Part shown: positions 35,094-45,372 of the stretch, one piece after another
How positions within the stretch are numbered: the first letter of the stretch is position 1
Layout of the letters: every line of letters starts with the position of its first letter
DNA from: JACQZU01 sp041908165
Lineage (GTDB): Bacteria > Acidobacteriota > Holophagae > Holophagales > Holophagaceae
Assembly (NCBI GenBank): GCA_041908165.1
Contig: JAYRFV010000116.1
Span: 62,001-126,000, forward strand
Length of the DNA stretch: 64,000 nt
Direction: 5' to 3'
Made by a program: the position numbers and the translations under genes
The notes under the pieces: generated by a model
What the model saw: the letters and a program-made list of their open reading frames with translations, nothing else
Told to the model about the DNA's origin: nothing
Database searches by the model: none

Positions 35094-36194
35094 TCAGCGG
35101 TCGATCTCGCCCAGGACCACGTCCAGGGTTCCGATGGCGGCGATCACGTCGGCCAGCAGCCTGCCCTCGGTCATCTTCGGCAGGGCCTGCAGGTTGACGA
35201 AACTGGGGGCGCGGACGTGCATGCGGTAGGGGTTCGCCCCGCCCTTCTCGCCCACGAAGTAGTAGCCGAGCTCGCCCTTGGGGGCCTCGATGGCGTGATA
35301 GACCTCGCAGACCTCGGACTTGAGGATCTTCGGGATCTTGGCCATCACCGGGCCTTCCGGCAGGCCGTCGAGGCACTGCTGCACGATCCGGTTCGACTGC
35401 CGCATCTCCTCCAGGCGCACCAGGTACCGGGCGTAGGTGTCGCCGGCGCTCTGGGTGGCAACCTGGAAATCCATTTCCGCGTAGGCGGCGCTGGGGAAGG
35501 CCTTGCGGATGTCGTAGGGGACGCCGGCGGCGCGCAGCACCGGGCCGGTGATGCCGAGGGCGACCGCATCCTTGCCCATCAGCGGGGCGACGCCCACCGT
35601 GCGCTTCTTCCAGATGCGGTTCTCGCTCAGCAGGGTCTCGTACTCGGCGATGCCCTGGTCGAAGTCCTTGATGAACTTGCGGATCATCTTCTCGATGCCC
35701 GGCGGGAGGTCCTCGCGCAGCCCGCCGATGCGGAAGGCGGTGGTGGTCAGCCGCGCCCCGCAGAAGGCCTCGAAGATGTCGAGGATCGCCTCGCGGTCGC
35801 GGAAGCAGTACAGGAACACGGTCATGGCACCGATGTCGAGGGCGTGGGTGGCCAGCCACAGCTGGTGCGAGGCGATCCGGTTCAGTTCGGTGAGCAGGGT
35901 GCGGACGTAGTGGGCCCGGCGCGGTACCTGGATGCCGAACAGCTTCTCGACGCCCTCGGCCCAGCCGAGGTTGTTGCTCACCGCCGCCACGTAGTCGAGC
36001 CGGTCGGTCCAGACCTGGCCCTGGAACCAGGTCTTGTTCTCGCAGATCTTCTCCACGCCGCGGTGCAGGTAGCCGACGATCGGCGTGCACTTGACCACGG
36101 TCTCGCCGTCCAGGTGGAGCTTGACCCTGAGCACGCCGTGGGTGGAGGGGTGCTGCGGCCCCAGGTTGATCTCCATTTCCTCGGTCTTGAACAC
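35094..36194 (-). CDS. nuoD: NADH-quinone oxidoreductase (complex I) subunit D
   Basis: The 49-kDa-type subunit that helps form the quinone site. The 366-residue protein starts near LGPQHPSTHGVLRVKLHLDGE, with the quinone-binding His of the HPSTHG motif. It has YLHRGVEK near 42, RIGGLREDLPPG near 175, and the usual GELGYYFVGEKGG segment near the end. It is separate from NuoC here. It is slightly shorter than the roughly 400 residues common in other phyla but has no obvious missing part. Confidence 0.97.
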   Translation of the reverse strand: MFKTEEMEINLGPQHPSTHGVLRVKLHLDGETVVKCTPIVGYLHRGVEKICENKTWFQGQVWTDRLDYVAAVSNNLGWAEGVEKLFGIQVPRRAHYVRTLLTELNRIASHQLWLATHALDIGAMTVFLYCFRDREAILDIFEAFCGARLTTTAFRIGGLREDLPPGIEKMIRKFIKDFDQGIAEYETLLSENRIWKKRTVGVAPLMGKDAVALGITGPVLRAAGVPYDIRKAFPSAAYAEMDFQVATQSAGDTYARYLVRLEEMRQSNRIVQQCLDGLPEGPVMAKIPKILKSEVCEVYHAIEAPKGELGYYFVGEKGGANPYRMHVRAPSFVNLQALPKMTEGRLLADVIAAIGTLDVVLGEIDR

Positions 36195-36241
36195 CAGGAA
36201 CTCCTAAGAACCGATCGTTCCGAACGCCGTGAACCGCACCA

Positions 36242-37525
36242 TCATTCAGCCCGGGGCAGCTTGAGGTTGATGCCCATGTGCCCGGCCTTTTCCATGGCCA
36301 GCCGAGCCAGCATGCCGCCGCGGTCGTCGCGGAAGTCGATGTCGCGCTGGCCCAGGCCCACGGTCGGGTAGTCCTTGCGCAGCGGCCACCCCTCCCAGTC
36401 CTCCGGGCAGAGGATGCGGGTGAGGTCCGGATGGCCGGCGAAGCGGATGCCGAGCATGTCGTAGATCTCCCGCTCCAGCCAGTTGGCGGTGGGGTAGGCG
36501 GGGACCGCGCTGGCCGGCTCGAAGCCCTCGGGGATGAGGATCCGCAGCCGCAGGCGCTTCTTCCGGGCGATGCTCACCAGCTGATAGACCACCGAGCAGG
36601 CGAAGTCCTTGCCCACCGGGTAGTGGGTGGCGCTCTGGTCAGCCAGCAGGTCGTAGCCGAGGTCCTCGTGGTCCCGGCACAGCAGCAGGGCCTCGAGGAT
36701 GCACTCCCGGCGGACCTGGCAGATCAGCTCCCCGGCCTGTTCGAAGGCCTCCTCGACCTTGTCGCCCAGCAGTTCGGTCAGCTTCAGCAGGTCGGGATCC
36801 TGGGCAGCCATCGGCCAGGGCGTCCGCACGTCGTTGTCGTCCTTCTTCGGCACGGCCCGGACCGGCGCCTTGGGCGCGTCCTTGCCTTCGGCCTCGGCCT
36901 TGGCCTTGGCCGCTTCGTAGTCGCTCAGCTGCTTCTTCCACTTGGCCTCATCCGCGGCGGCGGCGGCGGCCACCTCGGCCTGGTAGGCCTTGAGGCTGGG
37001 CACCGGGGCGGTCTTCGGCGCCACCACCTGGCGGATCGGCGCGGAGGCGTAGTCGTAGACGTAGGGGCCCGCTGGTGCTTCCTGCTCGGCGGCCGGGGCG
37101 GCGGGGGCGACCGGCTTGGCGGCGGGAGGAGCGGCCGCTGCCGGTGCGGCCGGCTTCGGCGCCGGTGGTTCCGCGGCGGGCGCCGCGGCCTTGGGCGATT
37201 CCGCGGCCGGCAGGGGAATGGCCGCTTCCACCGCGGCGGCGATGTCAGCCGCGATCGCCTCGGCCTTCGCCGCCGGCTGCTCGGTGAGGATCACGCCGGT
37301 GGGGCAGCTGGCCGCCGCCGCCAGGATCTTCGTCTCCAGGCTGGACTGAAGGTCCGCCTTGAGTGCGGATCGCTCCGACCGGTTCTCGGAGGCCTTGCCG
37401 TCCACCCGCGCCTCGGCGCGGATGTGGCAGCTGTCCTCGGTGACGTGGAACACCTCGGGGCACTCGGCCTCGCAGGCGTTGCAGACGATGCAGCCTTCCT
37501 CGATCCAGACCTTCGCGATCGCCAT
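36242..37525 (-). CDS. nuoC: ferredoxin-NuoC fusion subunit of complex I
   Basis: A 427-residue three-part protein. Residues 1-85 are a monocluster ferredoxin: Cys12/15/18 in CIVCNACEAECP, a remote Cys74 in ASCPTGVI, and Cys22 as in Thermotoga-type ferredoxins. Residues 86-240 are a low-complexity linker rich in Ala, Pro and Lys. Residues 245-427 are the 30-kDa NuoC domain with NWLEREIYDMLGIRFAGHPDLTRILCPEDWEGWPLRKDYP (in part). It sits two bases after nuoB. Ordinary NuoC has no iron-sulphur cluster. As nuoE, F and G are missing from the operon, the added ferredoxin may be the electron entry. Confidence 0.93.
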   Translation of the reverse strand: MAIAKVWIEEGCIVCNACEAECPEVFHVTEDSCHIRAEARVDGKASENRSERSALKADLQSSLETKILAAAASCPTGVILTEQPAAKAEAIAADIAAAVEAAIPLPAAESPKAAAPAAEPPAPKPAAPAAAAPPAAKPVAPAAPAAEQEAPAGPYVYDYASAPIRQVVAPKTAPVPSLKAYQAEVAAAAAADEAKWKKQLSDYEAAKAKAEAEGKDAPKAPVRAVPKKDDNDVRTPWPMAAQDPDLLKLTELLGDKVEEAFEQAGELICQVRRECILEALLLCRDHEDLGYDLLADQSATHYPVGKDFACSVVYQLVSIARKKRLRLRILIPEGFEPASAVPAYPTANWLEREIYDMLGIRFAGHPDLTRILCPEDWEGWPLRKDYPTVGLGQRDIDFRDDRGGMLARLAMEKAGHMGINLKLPRAE

Positions 37526-37527
37526 CG

Positions 37528-38034
37528 TCAGCCCACCGCCTCAAAGAGTTCCTTGTAGCGGTCCGCGAGGCTGCTCGACATGATCTTGTCCTGCAGCTTC
37601 ATGAACCCGTAGATCAGCGATTCCGGCCGGGGCGGGCAGCCCGGGATGTAGACGTCCACCGGCACGATCTTGTCCACGCCCTGGATGGTGTGGTAGCTGT
37701 CGAAGGGCCCGCCGGCGGTGGCGCAGGAGCCCATGGCGATCACCCACTTCGGCTCCGGCATCTGGTCGTAGAGCCGCTTGATGACCGGCGCCATCTTGTA
37801 GGTCACGGTGCCGGCGACGATCATCAGGTCCGCCTGCCGCGGCGAGGCGCGGAAGATGCCGGCGCCGAAGCGGTCGAAGTCGAAGCGCGAAGCCCCGGCG
37901 GCCATCATCTCGATGGCGCAGCAGGCCAGGCCGAAGGTCATGGGCCACACGCTGGAGGCCCGAGCCCAGTTGAGGACCTTTTCCACCTTGGTGGTGATCA
38001 GCACGTGCTCCAGCGCTGTGGGCTGGTTCAGCAT
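37528..38034 (-). CDS. nuoB: NADH-quinone oxidoreductase (complex I) subunit B
   Basis: The subunit that holds cluster N2, the last iron-sulphur centre before quinone. The 168-residue protein has the paired Cys38-Cys39 (FGLACCAIE), Cys104 in AMGSCATAGGPF and Cys133 in YIPGCPPRPE, the four ligands of N2. No change in the core is seen. It is encoded 37 bases after nuoA and two bases before the ferredoxin-NuoC gene. Confidence 0.98.
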   Translation of the reverse strand: MLNQPTALEHVLITTKVEKVLNWARASSVWPMTFGLACCAIEMMAAGASRFDFDRFGAGIFRASPRQADLMIVAGTVTYKMAPVIKRLYDQMPEPKWVIAMGSCATAGGPFDSYHTIQGVDKIVPVDVYIPGCPPRPESLIYGFMKLQDKIMSSSLADRYKELFEAVG

Positions 38035-38071
38035 GGGGTTCCTCCGGAGTGAACGAATGCCGGCCGAGGGT

Positions 38072-38425
38072 TCATTCCCAATTCAGGGCTCCCTTCTGCC
38101 AGATGTAGAAGTAGCCCCACAGGAGCAGGAACAGGAAGATTCCGATCTCGATGATCCCGAAGAGGGCCAGTTCCTTGAACTGGATCGCGAAGGGGAAGAG
38201 GAAGACCGACTCCACGTCGAAAACAAGGAACATGGCTGCGATCAGATAGTAGCGAACGTGGAACTTCTCCCGGGCCTCGCCGGTCGTGGTGATGCCGCAC
38301 TCGTAGTTGGAGGTCTTGGTCGGGTTCGGGAAACGCGGCGCCACCAGGGCCGCGAGGCCCCAGACCCCGAGCGGGATCAGCACGGCGACGAGCGTGAGCA
38401 GCAGAATGGCAGCGTAGGCGCGCAT
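38072..38425 (-). CDS. nuoA: NADH-quinone oxidoreductase (complex I) subunit A
   Basis: A 117-residue protein with three membrane helices and the family motif YECGITTTGEAREKFHVRYYLIAAMFLVFDVE (in part) with its conserved Cys and acidic pair. It is the first gene of the complex I operon. I place the start at 38425, with GGGGGG upstream. An in-frame ATG at 38446 would overlap a predicted -10 box and has no RBS. A promoter TTGACC-N18-CACAAT lies just upstream. Confidence 0.95.
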   Translation of the reverse strand: MRAYAAILLLTLVAVLIPLGVWGLAALVAPRFPNPTKTSNYECGITTTGEAREKFHVRYYLIAAMFLVFDVESVFLFPFAIQFKELALFGIIEIGIFLFLLLWGYFYIWQKGALNWE

Positions 38426-38444
38426 GGGCCCCCCAGGCCGGATC

Positions 38445-38474
38445 ATTGTGGGATGCGGCTCCCGGGCCGGTCAA
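38445..38474 (-). promoter_or_regulatory. predicted promoter of the nuo operon
   Basis: On the minus strand TTGACC (38474-38469) and CACAAT (38450-38445) are 18 bases apart. Transcription would start about a dozen bases before the nuoA ATG at 38425. The CACAAT -10 matches those at 18.0, 52.5 and 53.5 kb. It faces a similar TTGACC box for the opposite gene at 38564. Confidence 0.55.
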
Positions 38475-38501
38475 CGCTCCATCGCGATTGGGGAGTCACT
38501 A

Positions 38502-38530
38502 TTGACCAACGCCACAAGGGGAAGGCACAA
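38502..38530 (+). promoter_or_regulatory. predicted promoter of the GspE/PilB-type ATPase gene
   Basis: TTGACC (38502-38507) is followed after 17 bases by GCACAA (38525-38530). This is a weaker member of the same promoter type found before nuoA, the YgiB-like gene and the 292-residue paralogs. The ATG is 34 bases further on. Confidence 0.4.
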
Positions 38531-38563
38531 ACCTTTCCCCGCCGGGCCGCATTAAGATGGGGC

Positions 38564-40243
<1,680 letters not shown>

Positions 40244-40368
40244 TGTTCTCCGGGGTTCTCCGGCTTCGCCGCATCGGCGGACCGCCATGACCCCCGGACC
40301 CCTGCGCGCGCTCCCGGCGTCCCTGGGTTCGCGGGGGCGCCTGGGCGACGCGGTTCCGGCGGCCTTCG

Positions 40369-40689
40369 CTAGACCAGGGAGGAGCTTGGCGCCCCTGCCG
40401 ATGGCCGCGGCCGGGGCCGCCGTCCGTAGGCGCTGACCCTCCCGTTGACGAGCTGGACGTACCAGTCGGTCGGGTGGCTCGGCCGCCCGCGCGGATCACT
40501 CCCCCAGCTGCGGAATTCGAGGGTCTGGACACCGCCGTCGCTGGACCTGGCCATGGGTGGGCCCACGGCCTCCAGCAGTTTCTCCTCGGTCATGCCCAGG
40601 GACACCCGGTAGATCACCGGTTCCGGTTTCAGGCAGGCCGCCTGCCCCAAAGCCAGGAATGCAAGAAGGGCGATGCAGCTCGGTTTCAT
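40369..40689 (-). CDS. small BamE/SmpA-like lipoprotein
   Basis: A 106-residue protein with a signal peptide ending in the lipobox GQAAC (Cys19), so it should be lipid-anchored. The first motif after it, YRVSLGMTEEKLLEAVGPPM, is like the BamE-fold signature L-G-M-(S/T)-x-E-x-(V/L)-x-x-x-(L/V)-G-x-P. The strand TLEFRSWGSDP and a basic, Pro-rich tail follow. Whether it joins the BAM complex or only shares the fold is open. Upstream DNA (40690-40760) is distinctly AT-rich and probably carries its promoter. Confidence 0.65.
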   Translation of the reverse strand: MKPSCIALLAFLALGQAACLKPEPVIYRVSLGMTEEKLLEAVGPPMARSSDGGVQTLEFRSWGSDPRGRPSHPTDWYVQLVNGRVSAYGRRPRPRPSAGAPSSSLV

Positions 40690-40850
40690 TACACACCAGC
40701 CTGAAGTTGAGTGGTTAATTTTCGACCAAACTATAAAGAGAGTGTGTCGCAATCCCACTCGATGTCAATGCCTGAAAGGCCGACGCCCCGGTCATCCGGC
40801 CGACGAGCACCGGCGGGACCCGGTCCCCCCTGGGCGCCCGGAGGCCGGAT

Positions 40851-42605
40851 TCAGCCCTTGGCCTCCAGCAGTTCCCGCTCCAGGCTCTGCAGCCGCTTGA
40901 GCCGGGCGTAGGTGCCCCTCTGCCCGGCCAGATCTTCCGGGGTGCCGAATTGGATGCGGCGGCCCTCCTCCAGCACCAGCACCTGCGCGCACAGTTCGGC
41001 GACGAAGATCCGGTGGGTGGCCAGGACCAGGGTGGTGGTGCCCAGGTAGCCCTTCAGGTTCTCCAGGATCCGGCTCTCGGTCTCGGCATCCACCGCCGAC
41101 AGCGCATCGTCGAGCAGCAGGAGCCGCGGCCTGCGCAGCAGCGCCCGGGCCAGGGCCGCGCGCTGGCGCTCGCCGCCGGAAAGCACCACCCCGCGCTCGC
41201 CGACCACGGTGTCCAGTCCGTTGGGCAGCCGCTTGACCAGATCGTCGAGGGTGACCACCCGGGCCACGTCGCAGAGGTCCGCCTCGGTGGCCTCGGGCCG
41301 GCCCATGGCGAGGTTCTCCCGCAGGGTTCCGGAGAACAGGAAGGCCTCCTGCGGGACCCAGCCGAGCCCGGCCCAGTGCCGGCGGAGCTCCGCCTGGACC
41401 AGGCGCTCGCCGTCCACCCGCAGGTCACCCTCCCGGGGCTCGCGGAGACCCGCAAGGACCTGCAGGAACACGGTCTTGCCGCTGCCGATGCCGCCCACGA
41501 CCGCCAGGCTGCTGCCGGCCGGGATGTCGAGGTCGAGCGGCCCAAGGCCGCGGCCGTTGTCGAAGCGGTGCACCACCCCCCGCAAGGCCAGGCCCATGGG
41601 GGTCGCGCCGGGCACGATCTCCAGCGCCGCGGGCAGGGAAGGCTCCGGACTGCCGAGGATCTGGTCGATGCGCTCCTGTCCCGCCCGCGCCCGCTGGAAC
41701 AGGTTCAACGACCAGCCCAGGCTCATCACCGGCCAGGCCAGGGCGACCAGGTAGCCGGTGAAGGCGGTGATGTCGCCCAGGTCGAGCACACCTCCCACCA
41801 CCAGGGCGCCCCCGTAGGCCACCAGCACCAGGGCCGCCAGCCCGCTGAACAGCACCGCCATCGGCCCGTAGGCCCCGAAGGTGGCGGTCTGCAGGATGCT
41901 CAGGCGGGCCTGCTGGCGGCTCAAGTCCTCGAAGCGGGCGACCCTCAGGCCCTCCAGCCCGAAGGCCTGGACCACCCGCTCGCCGGAAATCGTTTCGTGG
42001 CTGTAGGTGGTCAGGGCGCTGTTCACCACCTGGATCTTCTGCTGGGTGGCGTGGCTCCACCGGCTGATGAGGTAGAAGCCCAGCGCCAGGCAGGAGAACG
42101 GCAGCATGACGGCCAGGGTCAGGCGGGGGCTGGTGTGGATCATCAGGGCGAGCGTGGAAGGCAGGATCGACAGCACCTGCAGCAGGCTCATGAGACCCGG
42201 GCCGGTGGCCATGCGCACCGTGTTGACGTCGTCGCCGATGCGGCTCATCAGGTCCCCGGTCCGCTGCCGCTCGTAGAACGCGAAAGGACGCGTCAGCAGG
42301 AAGTCGTAGAGTTCCTCCCGCTGAAGCCGCTCGACCTCGCGGCTGAGGCCGATGAGGGTGTTGCGCATGAGGTACCGGCCGGCCCCCGCGACGAGCGTGA
42401 AGGCCATCATCCAGAGGAGTTGGGCCCTCGACCCTGCGAGGTCGCCGTGCTCCAGCGCGCGGACCGCCCGGCCGGACCAGTGCGGGACCCAGGAGGCGGC
42501 GACACTGCAGAGGACGGTCGCGGCGAGGCCGTAGGCGAGCGTGCCGCGGTGCGGTGCAAGCAGCTTCAGAAACCAGTGCCTTCCCAGACTGCGGCGCTGC
42601 GTCAC
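40851..42605 (-). CDS. ABC transporter half (MdlA-like, permease fused to ATPase)
   Basis: A 584-residue exporter half: six membrane helices within residues 15-305 and a nucleotide-binding domain from about 335. Walker A is GGIGSGKT (371-378), the signature LSGGERQR starts at 475, and the Walker B end is LLLLDDALSAVD. The catalytic Glu is replaced by Asp500, as in E. coli MdlA and other halves of heterodimeric exporters with one weak ATP site. The partner half is not next to it, so it may pair with an unlinked gene. The substrate is unknown. Its start faces the oligopeptide-type operon at 42696. Confidence 0.92.
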   Translation of the reverse strand: MTQRRSLGRHWFLKLLAPHRGTLAYGLAATVLCSVAASWVPHWSGRAVRALEHGDLAGSRAQLLWMMAFTLVAGAGRYLMRNTLIGLSREVERLQREELYDFLLTRPFAFYERQRTGDLMSRIGDDVNTVRMATGPGLMSLLQVLSILPSTLALMIHTSPRLTLAVMLPFSCLALGFYLISRWSHATQQKIQVVNSALTTYSHETISGERVVQAFGLEGLRVARFEDLSRQQARLSILQTATFGAYGPMAVLFSGLAALVLVAYGGALVVGGVLDLGDITAFTGYLVALAWPVMSLGWSLNLFQRARAGQERIDQILGSPEPSLPAALEIVPGATPMGLALRGVVHRFDNGRGLGPLDLDIPAGSSLAVVGGIGSGKTVFLQVLAGLREPREGDLRVDGERLVQAELRRHWAGLGWVPQEAFLFSGTLRENLAMGRPEATEADLCDVARVVTLDDLVKRLPNGLDTVVGERGVVLSGGERQRAALARALLRRPRLLLLDDALSAVDAETESRILENLKGYLGTTTLVLATHRIFVAELCAQVLVLEEGRRIQFGTPEDLAGQRGTYARLKRLQSLERELLEAKG

Positions 42606-42695
42606 CTGCCCTCCGGCTACCAGCCTACTGCAGGGAACCGCCCTTGGCAGGATCGGCCCGGCGGGGAATACTGGGTAATCCCTTCCTGGTCATCC

Positions 42696-44036
42696 ATGAT
42701 CCGCTGGCTCCCGGTATTCCTGGCGATGGGCATGGCCTACGGCCAGACCGTGGAGGAGTCGTTCACCCGGGACCCGGGCCCCCTGGACCTGATCCGAGGG
42801 GAGGGACACGAACAGGCGATCTGCCAGGCCCTGGCCGGCGATGCCCTGGTCGGCATCGATGCTTCGGGCCGGCCGGTGCCGCGGCTGGCGACGCGCTGGG
42901 AGGTCCTCCCCTGGGGACTCCGCTTCCACCTGCGTCCGGCCCGTTTTGCCGATGGCAGCCCGGTGCGCCCCGAGGATGTGGTCTGGACCTTCCACCAGAT
43001 CCAGTCCAGGACCGACGCCAGTCCAGTCAAGAAGGCCCTGCTGGTGGGGGTGGAGGTGTCGGGCTCGGACCGGCAGGTGGAGGTCAGGACGCGCCGGCCT
43101 GCGGAGCGCACGCTGTTCGAGCTGGCCCGGATTCCCATCGCGCGGAGGGGCGACCCGGGGATGGGGAGCGGGCCCTACCGGATGGCGCGCGAGGGGGCCG
43201 GATGGCGTTTCGTGGCGAGGGAGCACTTCCTCCAACCCCGGATCCAGGCCTTCCGCTTCCGGCTGGTGGGCGAACCCCAGGCCATCCTGCTCTGGTTGAG
43301 GAAGGGCTGGTTGAGCATCGGGGTCCCCCCACCGCGGGCGGGCAGCGGACCGCCGGCGACGCACCGGGAGGTCCTCCAGCCCACCCACGCCCAGCTCGTG
43401 GTCTGGTGCCGCGGCCCCAACGATCCGCTGCGCTGGCTTGAGCGCTGGCGGCAGGAGGCCTTTCCGCCCGCCCTTCTCGGTGCAGGCGCCGTCCCCAGCC
43501 GGGGACTCTGGCCGGAGTCGCTCGGCTTCGCCCCCGCCTCCCTCGCCGGGACCCCGGCCCGCGCGCAGGGGCAGCGCTGGGAGGTGTTGCACGTGGCCGG
43601 GGACGAGTTCGTCACCAATGCGCTGCTGGCCCTGCGCGAGCGCGCCCGGCGCGACGGCGTGACCCTCGACCTGCGGCCCGTCGATCCAGCGCTCCTCCAT
43701 TCCCGGCTCCAGGCGGGAGCCTTCCACCTGGCCTGCACCCTGGCCCTCTTCGATCCCCACCCCTGGTCGGTGCTGGAGTACCTGGAACCCGCCGGCCCCA
43801 TGAACTTCACGGGCTGGACCCACCCGGACCTGCCGCGCCTCCTGGCCGGCCTCAGGGCACCGGGAGGCCCGGCCTGGACCGCGCTCCAGGCCGCCTGGGC
43901 CGGCACCGCGGCCGCCCTCCCGCTGCTGGACTACCGCGTGTCGGTGTGGGTCGACCGGCGCCTCCAGGTGCAGCCCAGCGCCCTGGGCCTTTACCTCACC
44001 ACGCCCGGACCGGCCGGCTGGCGCTGGGTCCCGTGA
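42696..44036 (+). CDS. oligopeptide-type ABC transporter substrate-binding protein (SBP family 5)
   Basis: A 446-residue exported binding protein. A signal peptide (residues 1-16, MIRWLPVFLAMGMAYG) is followed by the SBP_bac_5 fold. Marks are VPRLATRWEVLPWGLRFHLRPARFADGSPVRPEDVVWTF (in part, residues 60-105) and the late YLEPAGPMNFTGWTHPDLPRLL. It lacks the lipobox usual in Gram-positive members. It forms a tight operon with two short permease genes (GTGA overlaps). No ATPase gene is in the cluster, so a shared ATPase elsewhere must serve it. It is somewhat shorter than typical OppA or DppA (about 530). Confidence 0.85.
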   Translation: MIRWLPVFLAMGMAYGQTVEESFTRDPGPLDLIRGEGHEQAICQALAGDALVGIDASGRPVPRLATRWEVLPWGLRFHLRPARFADGSPVRPEDVVWTFHQIQSRTDASPVKKALLVGVEVSGSDRQVEVRTRRPAERTLFELARIPIARRGDPGMGSGPYRMAREGAGWRFVAREHFLQPRIQAFRFRLVGEPQAILLWLRKGWLSIGVPPPRAGSGPPATHREVLQPTHAQLVVWCRGPNDPLRWLERWRQEAFPPALLGAGAVPSRGLWPESLGFAPASLAGTPARAQGQRWEVLHVAGDEFVTNALLALRERARRDGVTLDLRPVDPALLHSRLQAGAFHLACTLALFDPHPWSVLEYLEPAGPMNFTGWTHPDLPRLLAGLRAPGGPAWTALQAAWAGTAAALPLLDYRVSVWVDRRLQVQPSALGLYLTTPGPAGWRWVP

Positions 44037-44665
44037 ACACCGCCGGCGGCTGGGCGGTGTGGGCGATGGTGGCGCTGCTCGCCTGGACGATGCCGGGGCA
44101 GGCCTGGCGCCCCGCCTCGATCCCGCCCTTCCCGGTCGGGGGCCTGCTGGTCTTCCTGTCCCTCCTGGGCACCCTCGCCCTGGCGGCGCCGCTCGCCGTC
44201 CTGTACGGAGGCAGGGGCCTGGCCCGGTCGCGGCCGCTCTCCCTCCTGGAAGCGCCTCCGCCGCTGCTGTGGGGAATCCTCCTGCTCGCCCTCTGGCCCG
44301 CCGCCTGGGGCCCTCCGGGAACCCTCGGGTGGGGAGCGGCCTTCCTCGCCTTCGCCCTTCCCACCGAAATGCGCTGGCTGGCGCAGGCCCTTCCTCGCGA
44401 GCACCCCTTCCCGGACGCCTGGGGAGCATCCGTCCGGTCCCTGGCCCGCCGCCGGGCGATGGCGGCCCTGCTGCCGCACTGGCTGGCGGCGCGTCTGCCG
44501 GTCTGGGTGCTGGCCACGCTGGTGCTGGAGCGGGTCTTCGGGGTCCACGGCCTGGGCAGCGACTGGATCGCCCGGGTGGGGGCGCGGGACCGGCCTGGGC
44601 TGGTCCTGTGGGTGGCCGCCCTGGCCCTGCTGTGGAGGGCGTCGCGGCCCAGGAGGGAACCGTGA
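44033..44665 (+). CDS. short DppB/OppB-type ABC transporter permease
   Basis: A 210-residue membrane protein, about two thirds of the usual OppB length (about 310). The hydrophobic helices include residues 8-25, 38-60, 78-98, 155-175 and 190-205. The C-terminal part keeps the OppB pattern VLERVFGVHGLGSDWIARVGARDRPGLVLW, with an EAA-like loop around DAWGASVRSLARRRAMAALLPH. The N-terminal periplasmic loop common in the family is missing. The GTG start overlaps the binding-protein stop (GTGA). It may be a reduced but working permease or one in decay. Confidence 0.72.
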   Translation: MNTAGGWAVWAMVALLAWTMPGQAWRPASIPPFPVGGLLVFLSLLGTLALAAPLAVLYGGRGLARSRPLSLLEAPPPLLWGILLLALWPAAWGPPGTLGWGAAFLAFALPTEMRWLAQALPREHPFPDAWGASVRSLARRRAMAALLPHWLAARLPVWVLATLVLERVFGVHGLGSDWIARVGARDRPGLVLWVAALALLWRASRPRREP

Positions 44666-45372
44666 GGCGCTGGGTGCTCCTCTCCCTGCTGGCGCTGCTG
44701 TTGCCGGAGGTGCCCCTGGCGCCGTTCCAAGGAGGCCTTCCACCGAGCTGGATGCACCCGCTCGGAACCGACGTCCTGGGTCGCGATGCGCTGCTTCGGC
44801 TGCTGGCCGGCACCGCCCGGAGCCTCGGCTACGCCAGCGCCTGCGCGCTCGGCGCCCTGGCGCTGGGCCTGCTGCTCGCGCTGGGCGGGCGCCGCCTGCG
44901 CGGGGCCTGCAGCGCCCTCGCCTCGGCGCCGCCCCTGCTGTGGCTGGTGCCCCTGGCCGCCGCGACCGGTGGGCTGGGCTGGATCCCCCTCGGTGGCCTG
45001 ATCGCCGGGCTCCTCGCCCTGCACCTCGAGCCGGCCCTGCGGACCGGGCTCGCGCCGGTGATCAACGGCCCCGCCTGGAGCGCCGGCCGGGTGATGGGCG
45101 CCGGCCCGGTCCAGCGCCTGAGATCCTGGGCCCCCCTGCTCCTGGAACGGGCTTCGCCGCTGCTGCCCAGTGCGTGGATCGGGGCACTCTGGGCCGAGGC
45201 GACCCTCAGCGCGCTGGGGCTCGGCCCGGGGCCCGAACGGGACTCCCTCGGCCGGCTGCTGAACGAGCAGCTGCCCCGGCTGGCCACGGATCCGGCCCCC
45301 CTCGGCTGGGCGGCCTTGGGAACCGTCCTGGCGCTAGCATGGGGATCCGCCCCTGCACCGGAGGAACCATGA
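44662..45372 (+). CDS. short DppC/OppC-type ABC transporter permease
   Basis: A 236-residue membrane protein. The N terminus keeps the DppC hallmark HPLGTDVLGRDALLRLLAGTARSL (in part, residues 32-55). About five helices follow, and the C terminus has a weak EAA loop (GRVMGAGPVQRLRSWAPLLLERASPLLP) and the ALWAEATLSALGLG segment. It is shorter than the usual 290-300. The GTG start overlaps the previous stop (GTGA), and its own stop overlaps the bcp ATG. The string of overlapping stops and starts points to one co-translated unit. Confidence 0.75.
   Translation: MRRWVLLSLLALLLPEVPLAPFQGGLPPSWMHPLGTDVLGRDALLRLLAGTARSLGYASACALGALALGLLLALGGRRLRGACSALASAPPLLWLVPLAAATGGLGWIPLGGLIAGLLALHLEPALRTGLAPVINGPAWSAGRVMGAGPVQRLRSWAPLLLERASPLLPSAWIGALWAEATLSALGLGPGPERDSLGRLLNEQLPRLATDPAPLGWAALGTVLALAWGSAPAPEEP

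Noticed and set aside
38426..38446. Alternative nuoA start seven codons upstream
   Set aside because: It has no RBS and overlaps the predicted -10 box CACAAT; the GGGGGG-preceded ATG at 38425 is better.
40763..40768. TTGACA (minus strand) upstream of the small BamE-like lipoprotein
   Set aside because: A perfect -35, but 17 bases later there is only ACACTC, and the nearby TATAGT is 27 bases away. The spacing does not fit a standard promoter.
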